Of a stretch of DNA of 64,000 nt, positions 49,376 to 61,760 are shown piece by piece. Location: the NCBI RefSeq assembly GCF_018812025.1, contig NC_063066.1:11207382-11271381 (forward strand). The letters run 5' to 3'. Within the stretch, counting starts at the first letter, position 1, and the number at the start of each line of letters is the position of its first letter. A program made the translations under genes and the position numbers. Source of the stretch: Megalobrama amblycephala. Its lineage: Eukaryota > Chordata > Actinopteri > Cypriniformes > Xenocyprididae. The notes under the pieces were generated by a model. It ran no database searches. It saw nothing but the letters and a program-made list of their open reading frames with translations, and had not been told where the DNA came from.

Positions 49376-51141
49376 ATCAGAAAAGAAATGCTGTTGCGAA
49401 AAGGAGAAGACATTGTTTTTCATCAAAAATATGGACAAATCATTCAATAAAAAATAAGAATGATCACTTTTGATTTCATGGTGACATTAAAACAGTAGTC
49501 AACACTCAAATTACACAGGCATCAAACAAATTTCAGAGCCACAGTGTTCAATGAGTTATTTGTACTGAACAGCATTCAAAAATCCTTGACATTTACTCTC
49601 ATAGAGCTTTGGCATCATATCCCTCAGTGATGTAAAATAATCATGGGAAAAGAAATGAGATCGAATTGCACTAATATAATTAATATCCCAATAAGGGGAG
49701 GGGTTAGTGTGAGCAGCAGGTACACACTAAGTGTGAATCTGTATTGTGAGAATGACTGGAGTATCCATGATTAACTGACGTAAATAAGAATAAATGGAAC
49801 TATCAATAAATAAACAGCACTTCATTTCTCAGGAGTCGAACTGGGGTCACCAGTCCGATCTCGGCGTCTTCACCAATATTTGTCTCGCTCTGAAATGAAA
49901 GAGCAATGAATAAATTTCCAACATTTAAAGATGAGAATGGACTTCATAAAAGGCTGTATGTGAGGACATAAATTATGAATGCGCCTCTACCTCAGCCTTA
50001 CACCTACATTATTTGATTTTCATTATTTATCTCAAACTTGCATACATATTTTTGAAGTGAGCGACTGCCTTGGGGACAGATTAAGCGGTTCCGTTTTTAT
50101 TTTGCCAAACAATTGAAACATATTCATGCGATATCTAATAATTACATCTAATGTTTTGGTCATTGCACAGACTGAGGCGATCCATTAAGCGTATATGACG
50201 ATAAGAAATAAACAAGGGCATTAATTTCAGTGTACATATCATAAAAGGATGTATAAAAACACTCTTTTTTATGTCAAAGGTCATGAAACAAGGTCTCTTT
50301 TATTGTGTGCATGTTTTCCTTTGCATGTGTTGTGGGAAATAGGAGATCTCCCATTTTCTCCTGAATTTCCCTGTCTGTCAGACACTTCCTCGACTTGGCC
50401 ACACCCAGTCACACTTACCTTCTGACCCAGCAGCATTCTGTTTTTTTACAGCTCGTCAACAGTAAAAGATTGTTTTTGTTGCTATGTTACGGGCGCCTTT
50501 CCAATATTTATAAATAGCAGTGAGCCATTTTGTGCAGTTCCTCTCTGTAGAGGAAGAGCAGAAGCAGGGGTTGCTGTAGGTTGAGGTGGGCTCTCAGCGG
50601 GTGAGTGCGCATAGGGGTAATTGTGCATGCAGAACTGCAGAGTTCCCACCAGATACTCCTCTTACACTGCACCACGGTGATGTGATTTATTTATTTTTAT
50701 TTTTTTTAGTTATTTTTATCTGTTATTTACTTATAAAACAGATAGTTCCAGTCCTTGATTATGATTAATTGAGCAGCATTCAAAGCAGTTGTAAAATATT
50801 CTATAAACACACACTTCATAGCATCATAACCTCATTACATCAGTATTACTGTGACAATGTGTGTTTTGCTAAATGTTGCAGAAGAACTACATTGCTTGAT
50901 GGAAGAATTATTAAAATACTCTTAGGGCCAGATTTACTAAATGGGGCAAATTAGCATGAGAGCGCAATTCCACAAATGCGCTGATGGGAGTGGCAAGTTT
51001 TGCACTTGATCTACTGCTGACGCACAAATTAAAGAACACAGAAGCAGTCAAGACATTTACAAAATTAATAATGCAATCTACCAAGAGCAGTGCAAATTAG
51101 CGCTGGGTCGCAAATAAGCAGAGCTGATGCTCATCAGGTGT
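49376..51141. other. Intergenic DNA without recognised gene
   Basis: No supported gene. From about 50920 (GGGCCAGATTTACTAAATGG) to 51141 the sequence looks like part of an interspersed repeat into or beside which the palindrome at 51142 sits. Confidence 0.4.
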
Positions 51142-51190
51142 CTACGGTGGCCCAGTAGTGCACAACACAAGGAAATGAAAAAATCAAACA

Positions 51191-51487
51191 TAAGTTCACA
51201 ACACAACAGAATAAAGCCACAACACAACGAAATCGAGCCACAACACAACGGAATTAAACCACAACACAACGGAATAAAGCCACAACACAACGAAATTAAA
51301 CCACAACACAATGGAATAAAGCCACAACACAACGAAATTAAACCACAACACAATGGAATAAAGCTACAAAACAATGGAATCGAGCCACAACACAACGAAA
51401 TTAAACCACAACACAACGGAATAAAGCCACAACACAACGAAATCAGGCCACAACACAACGGAATAAAGCCACAACACAACGGAAATG
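51191..51487 (+). repeat. 21-bp minisatellite, left arm
   Basis: About 14 units of the type CACAACACAACGGAATAAAGC, with variants at GAAATTAAAC, GAAATCGAGC and GGAATCGAGC. Because 21 is a multiple of 3 and the unit has no stop in several frames, long spurious ORFs arise (heptad NGIKPQH on one strand, LCCGFIP-like on the other). Confidence 0.93.
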
Positions 51488-52127
51488 CTCCCGACCACTA
51501 GGGGGCTCTCAGAGCTCAGTATTGTTAGTATTCCTTGCCAATGTTTTATAGAGTCGGCAGTGATATGAATACCACGATTAGTTTCAACAGTATATAACCA
51601 CTGTATATCGACATGAAATCACTTGAGTGCACAATAGCTTCATATTTATACCTGTGAATGATTTGATGCGCTACCACGGCGAATGATGAAGGGAACGTCT
51701 GACAATTCCACCAAGTGGTTAAAACGTATAATTTCTATTCATTAAAATTACTTTTAACATTTAAAAACAGACATGTTCAAATTACAAAGCTTGTCAGTCT
51801 TACCAACAGGAAGTAACAAGCTTTGGAATTTGAACATGTCTGTTTTTAAATGTTAAACAAAGTCATTGTAATGAATACAAATTATACGTTTTAACCACTT
51901 GGTGGAATTGTCAGACGTTCCCTTCATCATTCGCCATGGTAGCGCGTCAAATCATTCACAGGTATAAATATGAAGCTATTGTGCACTCAAGTGATTTCAT
52001 GTCGATATACAGTGGTTATATACTGTTGAAAACTAATCGTGGTATTCATATCACTGCCGACTCTATAAAACATTGGCAAGGAATACTAATATTAACGAGC
52101 TCTGAGAGCCCCCTAGTGGTCGGGGGC

Positions 52128-52462
52128 ATTTCCGTTGTGTTGTGGCTTTATTTCGTTGTGTTGTGGCTTTATTCCGTTGTGTTGTGGCTTTATTTCGTCG
52201 TGTTGTGGCTTGTTTCCGTTGTGTTGTGGCTTTATTCCATTGTGTTGTGGCTCGATTTTGTTGTGTTGTGGCTTTATTTCATTGTGTTGTGGCTTGTTTC
52301 CATTGTGTTGTGGCTTTATTCTGTTGTGTTGTGGCTTGATTTTGTTGTGTTGTTGCTTTATTCCGTTGTGTTGTGGCTTTATTCCGTTGTGTTGTGGCTT
52401 GATTTCGTTGTGTTGTGGCTTTATTCCGTTGTGTTGTGGCTCGATTCCGTTGTGTTGTGAAC
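52128..52462 (-). repeat. 21-bp minisatellite, right arm
   Basis: About 16 inverted units (GTTGTGTTGTGGCTTTATTCC type) with the same classes of variant as the left arm. The arrays differ in number and in order of variants, so they have diverged or changed copy number since the palindrome formed. Confidence 0.93.
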
Positions 52463-52512
52463 TTGTTTGCTTTTTTAATTTCGTTGTGTTGTGCACTACT
52501 GGGCCACCGTAG

Positions 52513-54721
52513 GTGTGGGTCGACACAGGCGCAACTTATTACATGTAATATACGGATAACGTCTTCCTCTGACATTCCAAAGAAATTAATACGAGTGGAA
52601 AATATTTTCTCCCTTCTACCACACGTTCTCTTTTCTCTGCGGCGTCTCCTCCTAGCAGCAACAGTTGCAGCCATGTCGCAAAATGGGTTAAGACATGTTT
52701 TTTTGGTGTTAAATAATGGCTCATCAAAACACTCCAAAAATGAGTATATATATAAGAATCTTCTTAAGCCAAAATGTTATGTTCTGTTTGTTTGTAATTA
52801 AAATGCAAAAACTCAAGTGTGCTTTTAAGGAATGACTCTTGACCCCTAAGCACTTGAGTAGGAAGGGAGATGTCTAGGCCAAATGCTTAAAGGATTTTTG
52901 TTCCATGTATTTTTTGCTAAATCGTCTCTGTAGTGTTCCCAGTTAGCTTCTGTTCATCTTTGTGTCCCTATTCATCAGCTTTGGCCACGCTAGAATGGCT
53001 TTGCACCCCAGGCAGTTCAGATATATTCAGACAGTGGTTTTGTTTCTGTTTATCAGTCCAGAGCTTAGCAGTCCTTTCCATCTGAGAGCCTCATACACAG
53101 CAGGGTCCCACCACTACTGAAATTATGTCTCCTGCAACCAATCCCTCCATCTCAGAGTGGTCCATTGTTCTGAGAAAATGAACGTCTAGAAATTAATAGT
53201 TTCACTTTGACTGAAACGGATTACAAAGTCCTGTCCTTTTCATTGATTCTTTTCTGTCCTTTTATTAAGTGAACTTATGTCTTCAACCAGAAGAACTGGC
53301 CCAGGAAGAGTATAAACAATGTGAAACATTTCTAGTGTATCTTCCAGGATATAGCCAAGCCTTTTAAAAGTATGACAGTAAATCGCCTTCAGCACCTGGG
53401 CGTGTAGAATTTTGTTCATGCGTTAAGGAGCTTCAGAGTACAGTGCAGAAATACATAGTTCCGTCATGAAACTCTAGATGGTGCAGGCTGATGGCTCCTT
53501 AATGCAAGCTGATGATAATTACAGCCTTAACTACTTGGCACAAGCTGATTGGTCCATGTCACTTCTGCAGCCAATGAGTTTGTTAGCAGTTTGCAGTGCA
53601 CTTCAGAGTTCCTCTAAAACCCTCCACCTTCCCCAGCTCCACCTGTATAGATCTGCTATTGGTCATTGATATATGCTATTTGTGCACTAGCACTTTGTCT
53701 TAGTCACAGCAGCATATTGGCGTATGTATTGGCAGTAGCAAGTTCCTGTACTTGCTCTGCAGCAGCAGCAGCAGCAATAATCTATAACAACAGAGCAGCA
53801 CCAATTCAGCAGCAGCGTAGCAGATCTATTCTGCCAAGACAAAATACATTAACATTCTCTTACTATTACAATGCTAAATTTCTTCTGAGAGTTGTCATGA
53901 TAGAAATACTGTTATATAAAAGCCTTACAACATTCAGTTAATTTCTGTGGAAGCGAGGCTATTAAGACCTCCTATGTGATTCCAGCACAACACCTGCATT
54001 AGCAGAGACCAACGGTAAGATTAAATAGCTCTGCATATCGTGACATTCCTGTAATTCTTCACATTTGTTTAAAGATGGTGAAAGAACATGAATATAAATG
54101 TTTTGCTCTAGAACTACAAACATATGCTTTACCCTAATGAAAATTGCTGTAGGCCTATTGATTTTATCTAGCTGCGATAATGTTTTTCCCTGGGAATCAG
54201 ACATGTGACCATTTTCCTTTCGACACGCATTCTCTAATCTATACAAAGCTTTGATCAAGTATTCAGATTTGCATTTCCTGAAGAGAATGTGGTTTGAAGT
54301 CTGTGTTAATTAATTGTTTTATCAGATATGCTTTATCATTGCCGTAACGCTGAGCATTTTTGTTGTTTACCTGTACGTACGATTTTACCCAGTACCTTTG
54401 CAGTGTAAAGGCCCGTGCACACCAAGAACAATAACTTAAAGATAAATATAATGATAACTATATTAGCGTCAACACCAGCAGACAATATTGTTCTATTCAT
54501 CCTAAGCGCACGTTCCAGTTATGTCTTTTGGCGTTTTAAATGCACAAGCTCTTTAAAGCAGGATGGATTCTGATTGGCTTTCAATGGTTTTTATTGTTCA
54601 TCAATTGGAAAAAAAACATTCTGAAAGTGATTCTATTGATATCGTTCCTCTGTGCTGTTATCGTTATAGTTGTGGTGTGGATGCTATTCTTTCATATTTA
54701 GAATGTTTTTTAGAAGTATAG
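52513..54721. other. Intergenic DNA without recognised gene
   Basis: A short CAG/CAA-rich stretch lies at about 53758-53820. No exon, RNA gene or transposon end could be supported. Confidence 0.4.
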
Positions 54722-55132
54722 ATGTGACCCTGGACCACAAAACCAGTAATAAGGGTCAAATTTTTTAAATTGATTTGTACATCTGCTGAAGCTGAATAAA
54801 TTAAGCTTTCCATTATTGTATGGTTTGTTAGGATAGGATAAGATTTGGTCGAGATACAACTATTTGAAAATCTGGAATCTGAGAGTGCAAAAAAATCTAA
54901 TTTGTCCAAATGAAGTTCTTAGCAAAGCATATCCACTCACAAAAATACATTTTTGATATATTTACGGTAGGAAATTTTCAAAATATCTTCATGGAACATG
55001 ATCTTTACTTAATATCCAAATGATTTTTGGCATAAAAGAAAAATCCATAATTTTGACCCATACAATGTATTGTTGCCTATTGCTACAAATATACCCGTGA
55101 CTTATGACTGGTTTTGTGGTCCAGGGTCACAT
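54722..55132. mobile_element. MITE with ATGTGACCCTGGACCACAAA termini
   Basis: 411 bp. Ends ATGTGACCCTGGACCACAAA and TTTGTGGTCCAGGGTCACAT are exact inverted repeats, extending to ACCAGT/ACTGGT. Non-coding and of a type common in fish genomes. Confidence 0.9.
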
Positions 55133-55309
55133 ACAGTATGTGTCTTTGTTTTTACAGTAATCGCCCTTTGTGTGAACAGGCCTAAAAGTTGTTCAGATAT
55201 TTAAACATATGGAATGGAAACAAGACCAATCACAATTCATTATGCAAATAGATGTAAGAAAGCAGACAAGCTGCAATTCAGTATGTAAATATCAAAATTA
55301 TCTCATCAC

Positions 55310-56593
55310 CAATGTTCCCTCTAATTTTTTTTTCTCGCTGAGCAAAACTTTTCTCTGTTGAGCGCACATTTTGGCCACCTGAGCAAAAACATACTTTATA
55401 TCAGACCTGTACAATGAACGTAAACACACACAAAAAAATGGTTTTATCATACAACTGTAACATTTAACTTTAATGTGCCGTTTCTATTTTATTTGACCCT
55501 TGATGTAACTTAGTGATTTATTAAATAATATGTTTGAAAACAAGCAGTTCAGTCACTAAATTAAGCACATTTTAGGTTACTTGAGATTTTTTCACATTGC
55601 TGTATTAACTGTACCACTCTTTACCAAGAAATTCTATTAAAAAATTATTTCTGTCCTCCTGCAGGACAGTTCAATTCTTTATAATAATATAATTTGAGCA
55701 GTTACAATGATGGTTTGGAACAACCATAATGTGTTTTTGTACAGTCAATTATTAGCATCAGACAGTGTTAAACCATCAAAATTACATGTTTATTGCTTAT
55801 GAAATTCCCAGATTTTATATACCAGGAGGTTTCAGGATTTTTTTTGGCAAGGAGCCCTAAACAATCCCCTTGTGAGATCAATTTATTATTAGGCTTACAT
55901 TATAATATAATAAAATATAATTATATAATATAATATTTAAGTATTTAAACTGATATACAGTATTATATCAGTTTAAATGCTTCCATATGTTTTAATATAT
56001 TATATAGTGAAAACAAACTGAAGCATTTAAACTGATAGCTAAATATTTTTAAGAAAAGTGAACGTTAACTCTTTTATAGTTATCTAATCATCCCCGAAAC
56101 CCACACCACCACACACAAACATCTATTTAAACTGAGGTATATAACTGATGTATTTTGAGTTTGCAAGCTACACCTGTGATGGGTGTGTGATTGTAAATGT
56201 CTCAGAGTTTTGTTATCATGCTGTGCCCATCATCCGTTATTTCCACCACTTTTCATTAAAACATGGCGTTTTATTTCACATTTCTTTTCGTTTCGCGTTG
56301 CCTCTCGTGTTGATGTATTTAGTCCGCAAACCGCGACTGATTTGGCTCAGGGCCAGCCAACTCACACGCGCTCAATCGTTCTCTTTCTATAAAACCTGTA
56401 AACCGCATTCACCGGTTCCAACACTATAGCGACAATAACTCTATAGCGGTTGTCCAGAGCACTGCAATTATTTCTCATTCAAACTGCTACAAACATTTTC
56501 ATGTCTGTTCTCTGCGCGGCAATTATTTCTTCTGCGCGGCCGCGGCTTCAGAAGTGCGCGGCCGCGCACGCGCGCAGCTTAGAGGGAACATTG
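55310..56593. mobile_element. 1.28-kb element with CAATGTTCCCTCTAA termini
   Basis: Ends CAATGTTCCCTCTAA and TTAGAGGGAACATTG are inverted. The right inner part is CpG-rich (GCGCGGCCGCGGCTTC), unlike the AT-rich rest. Two overlapping ORFs at 56148-56429 lack domains. Non-autonomous. Confidence 0.75.
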
Positions 56594-57445
56594 CTCATCA
56601 CTCTCAGTTATTTTTTTAAGTTGTGCTATATCTCAAGATTTTATGCTCTAGTGACATCATGATACCTGTTTATACACTCTTTGTTACTTTGTATATTTAT
56701 GGTGCATGATGTTTTACATTATAACATTTCAAATTAGTTTTAGTATTTCCAACGCCAAGTATTTCTAAAATGTCAAATCCAAAGAACTTACTTGTGGTAG
56801 AGAATGTGCTGAACTGAGAGATTTTATCTCAGAAGTTCATGTCGTTTGTTTTAGAATAGAATGTTCATAACAAATATTTTGTTGACATGTCACAAGACAT
56901 GGATCATTAAGAAGACAATGACACAGCATAATGAAACTGGCCCTAGTGTTTAACATTCGATTTGTGTACCATGACAGTGATATCAAAGGCATGGAAAGGA
57001 CTGTTCTATTCACAGATTCTCATGCATCTAAAAGAGCAGGACGACGCTAAATACAGGTGTAAACAGGGTCTAAAACGTTTGAGCTTGTCTACTTTAGATC
57101 ACTTCCAGAGATAGTCGAAAATGCATTGGTCCGTATTGCAGTGGTCTTGTGGCTTTCAGAGCAGAAACTAAAAAACGTGCTTATGTATTTGTGAAAGCAT
57201 ATGCATTTCCTTCATCTCCAATCATATTCATGTGTAAATTGCGTGAGCTTATTTCATCCATTAGATCGAAAGATTTGAAAAAGCCCATGCATTTACCTGC
57301 CCATAGACTCTCCCCTCAAAGAAATCAGAACAGAAGTGGTCAAAAGTGGACAAAAGAGACAGATTAAAACACCAAGTGTAAACAGGAACATGCCTCCCTC
57401 GTCTACTTGCGATCAGATCGACCAAAATGCATCTTAATAACTAGG
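56594..57445. other. Intergenic DNA without recognised gene
   Basis: No supported exon or RNA gene. Around 57050-57420 two similar phrases (GTGTAAACAGG..., at about 57056 and 57377) suggest a decayed repeat. Confidence 0.4.
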
Positions 57446-58770
57446 CCCAGTTGTTCAAAAAGTTTAATCTCGATCAGAATGATCTGGATTTGGAAATCCC
57501 ATGTTTTGCTATCCAGGATAAGGTAATCCATTTTACTTTTGTGCCAGTTTTTCAAAGCAAAATTGGATTAGATTACCCTGATCCAGATACACACATTTTC
57601 ATATTACCAATTCTGGATTACTAGTGCTCTGAGATGAGCACTAGTAATCCATGAGATGGGGAAAAACAAAATTTCAATGTTTTCTTTTGTTCTCTCAAAA
57701 AAGTTTTGCTACGTTCACCCAAGAAACTGCGTTCGCTCACAAAGAATTTTTGACTGATTCATCTCTTATGATTGTGCCAATGTAGTACAAACAGTAATAT
57801 TAAATATAATATTTTTGTTTAATATTTACAGCTGTTTGGCATGGAAGCCCGTTTCCGCCACTAAATAAAAAAAATAAAAACGGTAATTGCGACTTTTTTC
57901 TCACAATTATAAATCACAGTTATAAAGACAGAATTGCGAGATATAAACTCGCAATTGCGTGATATAAAGTCAGAATCATGACTTTTTTCTCACAATTCTG
58001 ACTTTTTCTCACAATTACGAGTAATAAAGTCCGAATTCTGAGATATAAAATCGCAATTGCGTGATAGCCTATGAAGTCACAATTCTGACTTTTTTTCGAC
58101 TTCATTTTTCAAGTTTATATCTTGTGACTTTATATCATGCAATTGCAAGTTTATATCTCAGAATTGTGACTTAATAACTCGCAGTTAATAACTCTGAATT
58201 AATAACAATTCAGAATTGTGATATAAACTTGCAACTGCAAAATAAAAAGTCAGAATTCTGAGATAAAAAGTTGCAATTACTGTTTTTATTTTTTATTTAG
58301 TGGTGGAAACGGGCTTTCATAGTTTGGGGATTATTTTATAGTGCCAAAATCTCTTTTTTTACGTTACTCTAGGCTATAGCGAAAGGCAGACATTATTGGT
58401 AGCCTAATAATGTCTGCTTCTAATTTAACGGTTAAACCAATCAAGAGCAAAATAATGTTTGTTTGTTTTTTTGTTTGTTTTTTTTTTTGTTTGTTTTTTT
58501 TTTTACCAGTTTTAAAGTTTTATTAAATTTTTGTTCTTGAAATCCACCCTTCTGCTAGGATCAGTATAATTCTGATTTTTTTTTTTTTGGATCAAAGGTA
58601 TTCCGATCTTACAAAGAAAAAAAAAATGAACACAAACTGATCAAAACCAAGATTGGATTTTGTGATCTAATCTGATTTCAGAATCCCTTTTTTCTTTTGA
58701 ACAACCCACTTTCAAGATTTAATTCAATCCAATAGCCAAAATCCAATCAGATTACTTTTGAACAACAGGC
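57446..58770. mobile_element. Element with TTGTTCAAAA termini, interrupted
   Basis: Left CCCAGTTGTTCAAAAAGTTT and right ACTTTTGAACAACAGGCTG are inverted. Inner blocks (CCAAATCC-type, GGATTAGATTACC against GTGATCTAATC) also pair. A second element (57841-58320) is inserted near the middle. Confidence 0.65.
57841..58320. mobile_element. Nested fold-back with internal AATTGCGA/TATAAA repeats
   Basis: Ends ATGGAAGCCCGTTTCCGCCA and TGGTGGAAACGGGCTTTCAT are inverted. Inside, a short phrase (AATTGCGAGATATAAACTCG and close variants) recurs in both orientations about every 35-45 bp, giving a multi-hairpin structure. 480 bp. Confidence 0.75.
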
Positions 58771-61760
58771 TGCAGGTGTAAACAGGTCCTGAAATACATG
58801 TGGAAGTCCTTAGTATAAAAAATAACCTTGTAAATTAGGTATATCTTACAGCTAAGCAAACCTGAGCCCTGCATGCAATGGTGTTGTGTAACCACACACA
58901 AGCACTTGCACTTAGACAGACACATCAAAACTGCACACATACACTAAGTGTGCTTAACGGTCCTATTTAATATTGACATAGTCAAAATGCATACAGTGGC
59001 CCCAACACATTTGGCCACATTTTAAAAAGTAACAGTGTCACTGCATAAGCTACCAAAATATCTAAAAATATAAAAAGTATTTCAACCACTTTTTTTCTGC
59101 TCCTCTTTTGGAACATAATGTGATGAACTGCATCTGTGGTTTCCTGAAGTTAACTTTGAGAAATGACATGCCATGCACTTGGTGTTTTTTGGGGTCACTG
59201 TAGGTCAAAGAAAACATGTAAAACACACAGCAGTACAATTATGGCATGAACTTATTTTCATTTTAAGGTTACCTATATAAAATGTACCTTTATGATTAAG
59301 AAAAAAATATTAAAAGTAGCTAATCTTTTAGGATTTATCAAGTATTTTTCTGTAACAGTAGCAGATCACTGTGTGCAGGATGTGCTGAACCATTTACCCT
59401 GGCCTTGAACAAGAACAGGATGTGCGATGAGGTCTGAGCAAGACTGCCCTACATAAAAGGAGAACAATGACAATTACCAACAGTGCTGATCTAAATGCAT
59501 GTACTGTGCATTAGTCCCACCTATACAAGAGACTTCCGATATAATTGTCACTTTATGTCTAGGGAGGAGTCACATTGGAAAATACCACGGTTGACAGTAC
59601 TTGGCCCCTCTAGATAAATACCACACATACCATTACATACAACATTCAGCTATGGTACTTCATATCAGCTATGGTACTTCCCTATTCTGCAATAAGGGAT
59701 TAGGGATTCTAAATTTTAGGATGATATATTAAAAGAATAATAATCATCTGCTGCATAAATGATCATAAAAGATAGTGACCGGAACGTTCACTTCATCCAG
59801 CCTGCTGTCTAGATAGAATGCGTTCCAACATCTCTTAGCAAATAGTCTGTCCAGCTTTCCATAAACCATCTGCCAGCAGTCTGTATCTACAGCTCATCGA
59901 AGTCAGGAATTTTCTGGAGAGTGTTATCAAGTTTTACTTCGGAAAAAGCCTGCTCCTTAAAATAAGGCGTGATGTGTCTTTTATTGTTTACTTATAAGGA
60001 AATTATGATTTAAAAACAACTTAGTCACACTTAAGCTCTTTTCCAATAGATAGTGAGCTGCTTCATACTGACTACATACGCAGCTGCTTAGGCAGCATCC
60101 TTACTGTCATGGAACTTCATAAATGACTTTGATAAGGTCTACAATGATTCCTCAAGCACATATACACATCTTTGTGGTAGTTTTATCCCTGGTTTCACAG
60201 ACAACGTTTAAGATAGTCCCAGACTAAAATGCATGCTTGAGCTATTTTAATTGAAAGCAACTTGCACTATCTTAAAATATGTCAGTGCCATTGTTTTGTC
60301 TCAAAATGCACACCAGTAATGTTTTTTTCTAGGGCATGTTTATAAAAGCTACTTAAACGTCCTAATTGAACTAAGGCCTAATCTTGTCCACAGAAATTGC
60401 GTATGTAATGTTTGAGGTTTGGCTGGGTTTAACTTATTTTGTTAAACAAAATTTGAATGTCTGTTTTGTTTTGTTTTGTTTAACCACAGAACACTTTACT
60501 CATAATTAAAAAATGGAACCCATGGCTCAAAAATGCCGATTCTCTTCCAGATTTTTGGATTTTGGACTGCAAACTGAAAAGATCTATTGATTTTTCAATA
60601 GATGAACAAAGTAATATAAGCATAAAAATACACAGCATACACAAAGTCTGGGTGAAATAATCCATTTCAAATTATACTGAGCTATTTCAACACGGTCTCA
60701 TGGCAGTTCGTAACTAGTTTAAGTTTTGCTGAATTTGTGGCTAATTTGTTCATACATTTTCATACAATCTTCTGAAGCCCCACTGACACTTAAGTTTAGG
60801 GTGGACCTTCATGCTTTTTCCTAAAAATCGTATTTTTTTGTACGAATCACATCAGACAAAATTCTTACAAAACCACCACCTGCTTTGGGTTTCCCATGAG
60901 ATATGGTAGACTAGTATAGAATTTTATAGTAATGAGATAAAACTTATGTAAAAGTGTTGGTTTTGCACCTGAAAATGTTACATATTGATACCTACATATT
61001 AACTATTCGTCCAGGCTAGCATGTTATATGTGATGCTGATTTAGAATTTAGCTAAAAGGTTTTGGCTCGCTAGAGTTCTGAAAGAAACCATCTTGGACAT
61101 CTTTAGGTAGACATAAGTCATTTAAGTGAATGTCCTGATTGCATATAGCCTTTTGACCCTGCCGACAAGCATGTCAAGTTCTTTATGGAGACCAATCTAA
61201 ACAATCAGAACATTCTGATCTCCTGTCCTTTTACAGTGTCATTGTATCTGCATTTTATATGTCTTCCCTTTAAACCCTGTTGACCCCAGGCACACCCAAA
61301 GCCAGGGGTCATGGTCATGGTGTGTGTGTCAGAGTGACCGTTCTGATTGTAAGTATGGTGGGAGCAGCAGGGAGGAAGAGCTTTATAGGTGGACAGGAAG
61401 TTAGTTGTAATGAAGCTGGAGCCATGCGAGATCTGAACCAGCACTGGGAAACTGGCAGGTCAAAATGATGCATTGTGCTTTTCATATAATTAATTACTAT
61501 ATTCTATTATTAAACAGGGATGTGTTGGATAAAACATAACCCTGCCAGCTTTTGTTTATCTTTATATTCTTTGTGTAAGCGGTGTTCTCAGGCAGGCATG
61601 TAAGGTCGTGCTGCATGCAAGAGTTTATAAAAGACCATCTTGAAGATTCAGCGTATTTGGTAGGAAGGTTCACTGCTCTTTGTGCAATTGCTACATTGAA
61701 CAGTTTATCTGATTATGACTCATTGAATGTGCAAAGCTTCTCTGGACACTGTGTCCTGAA
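58771..61760. other. Intergenic DNA without recognised gene
   Basis: A decayed repeat at about 60690-60905 (CGGTCTCATGGCAGTTCGTA ... CCCATGAGATATGGT) is likely. Otherwise no exon or RNA gene was recognised. Confidence 0.4.

Larger units (their letters stand above)
51142..52512. mobile_element. 1.37-kb near-palindrome (fold-back element) with minisatellite arms
   Basis: Left arm 51142-51793 and right arm 51817-52512 are inverted copies separated by a 23-nt loop (51794-51816). The outermost 25 bases, starting CTACGGTGGCCCAGTAGTGC, match exactly in inverse orientation. Each arm runs from an outer 21-bp minisatellite through a unique block (GTCGATATACAGTGGTTATA near 52002 with its partner near 51592) to the loop. 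The right arm is longer because it has more minisatellite units. No transposase. Long terminal arms built partly of tandem repeats recall Drosophila fold-back and Galileo elements in architecture only. A 4-bp GTGT flanks both sides, but it is too simple to be a firm duplication. Confidence 0.85.

Noticed and set aside
49266..49457. ORF with Leu-Ser-Ile-Tyr repeats
   Set aside because: Translation of the (ATCT)n microsatellite.
49835..49905. tRNA-like B-box (AGTTCGACTCC on the - strand)
   Set aside because: No matching A-box, acceptor stem or cloverleaf could be folded by eye.
51078..52737. ORFs of 124-174 codons on both strands, with NGIKPQH or CCGFIPL heptad repeats
   Set aside because: They are produced by a stop-free 21-bp minisatellite in almost every frame. 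A real gene would not be open on both strands and in several frames with the same period.
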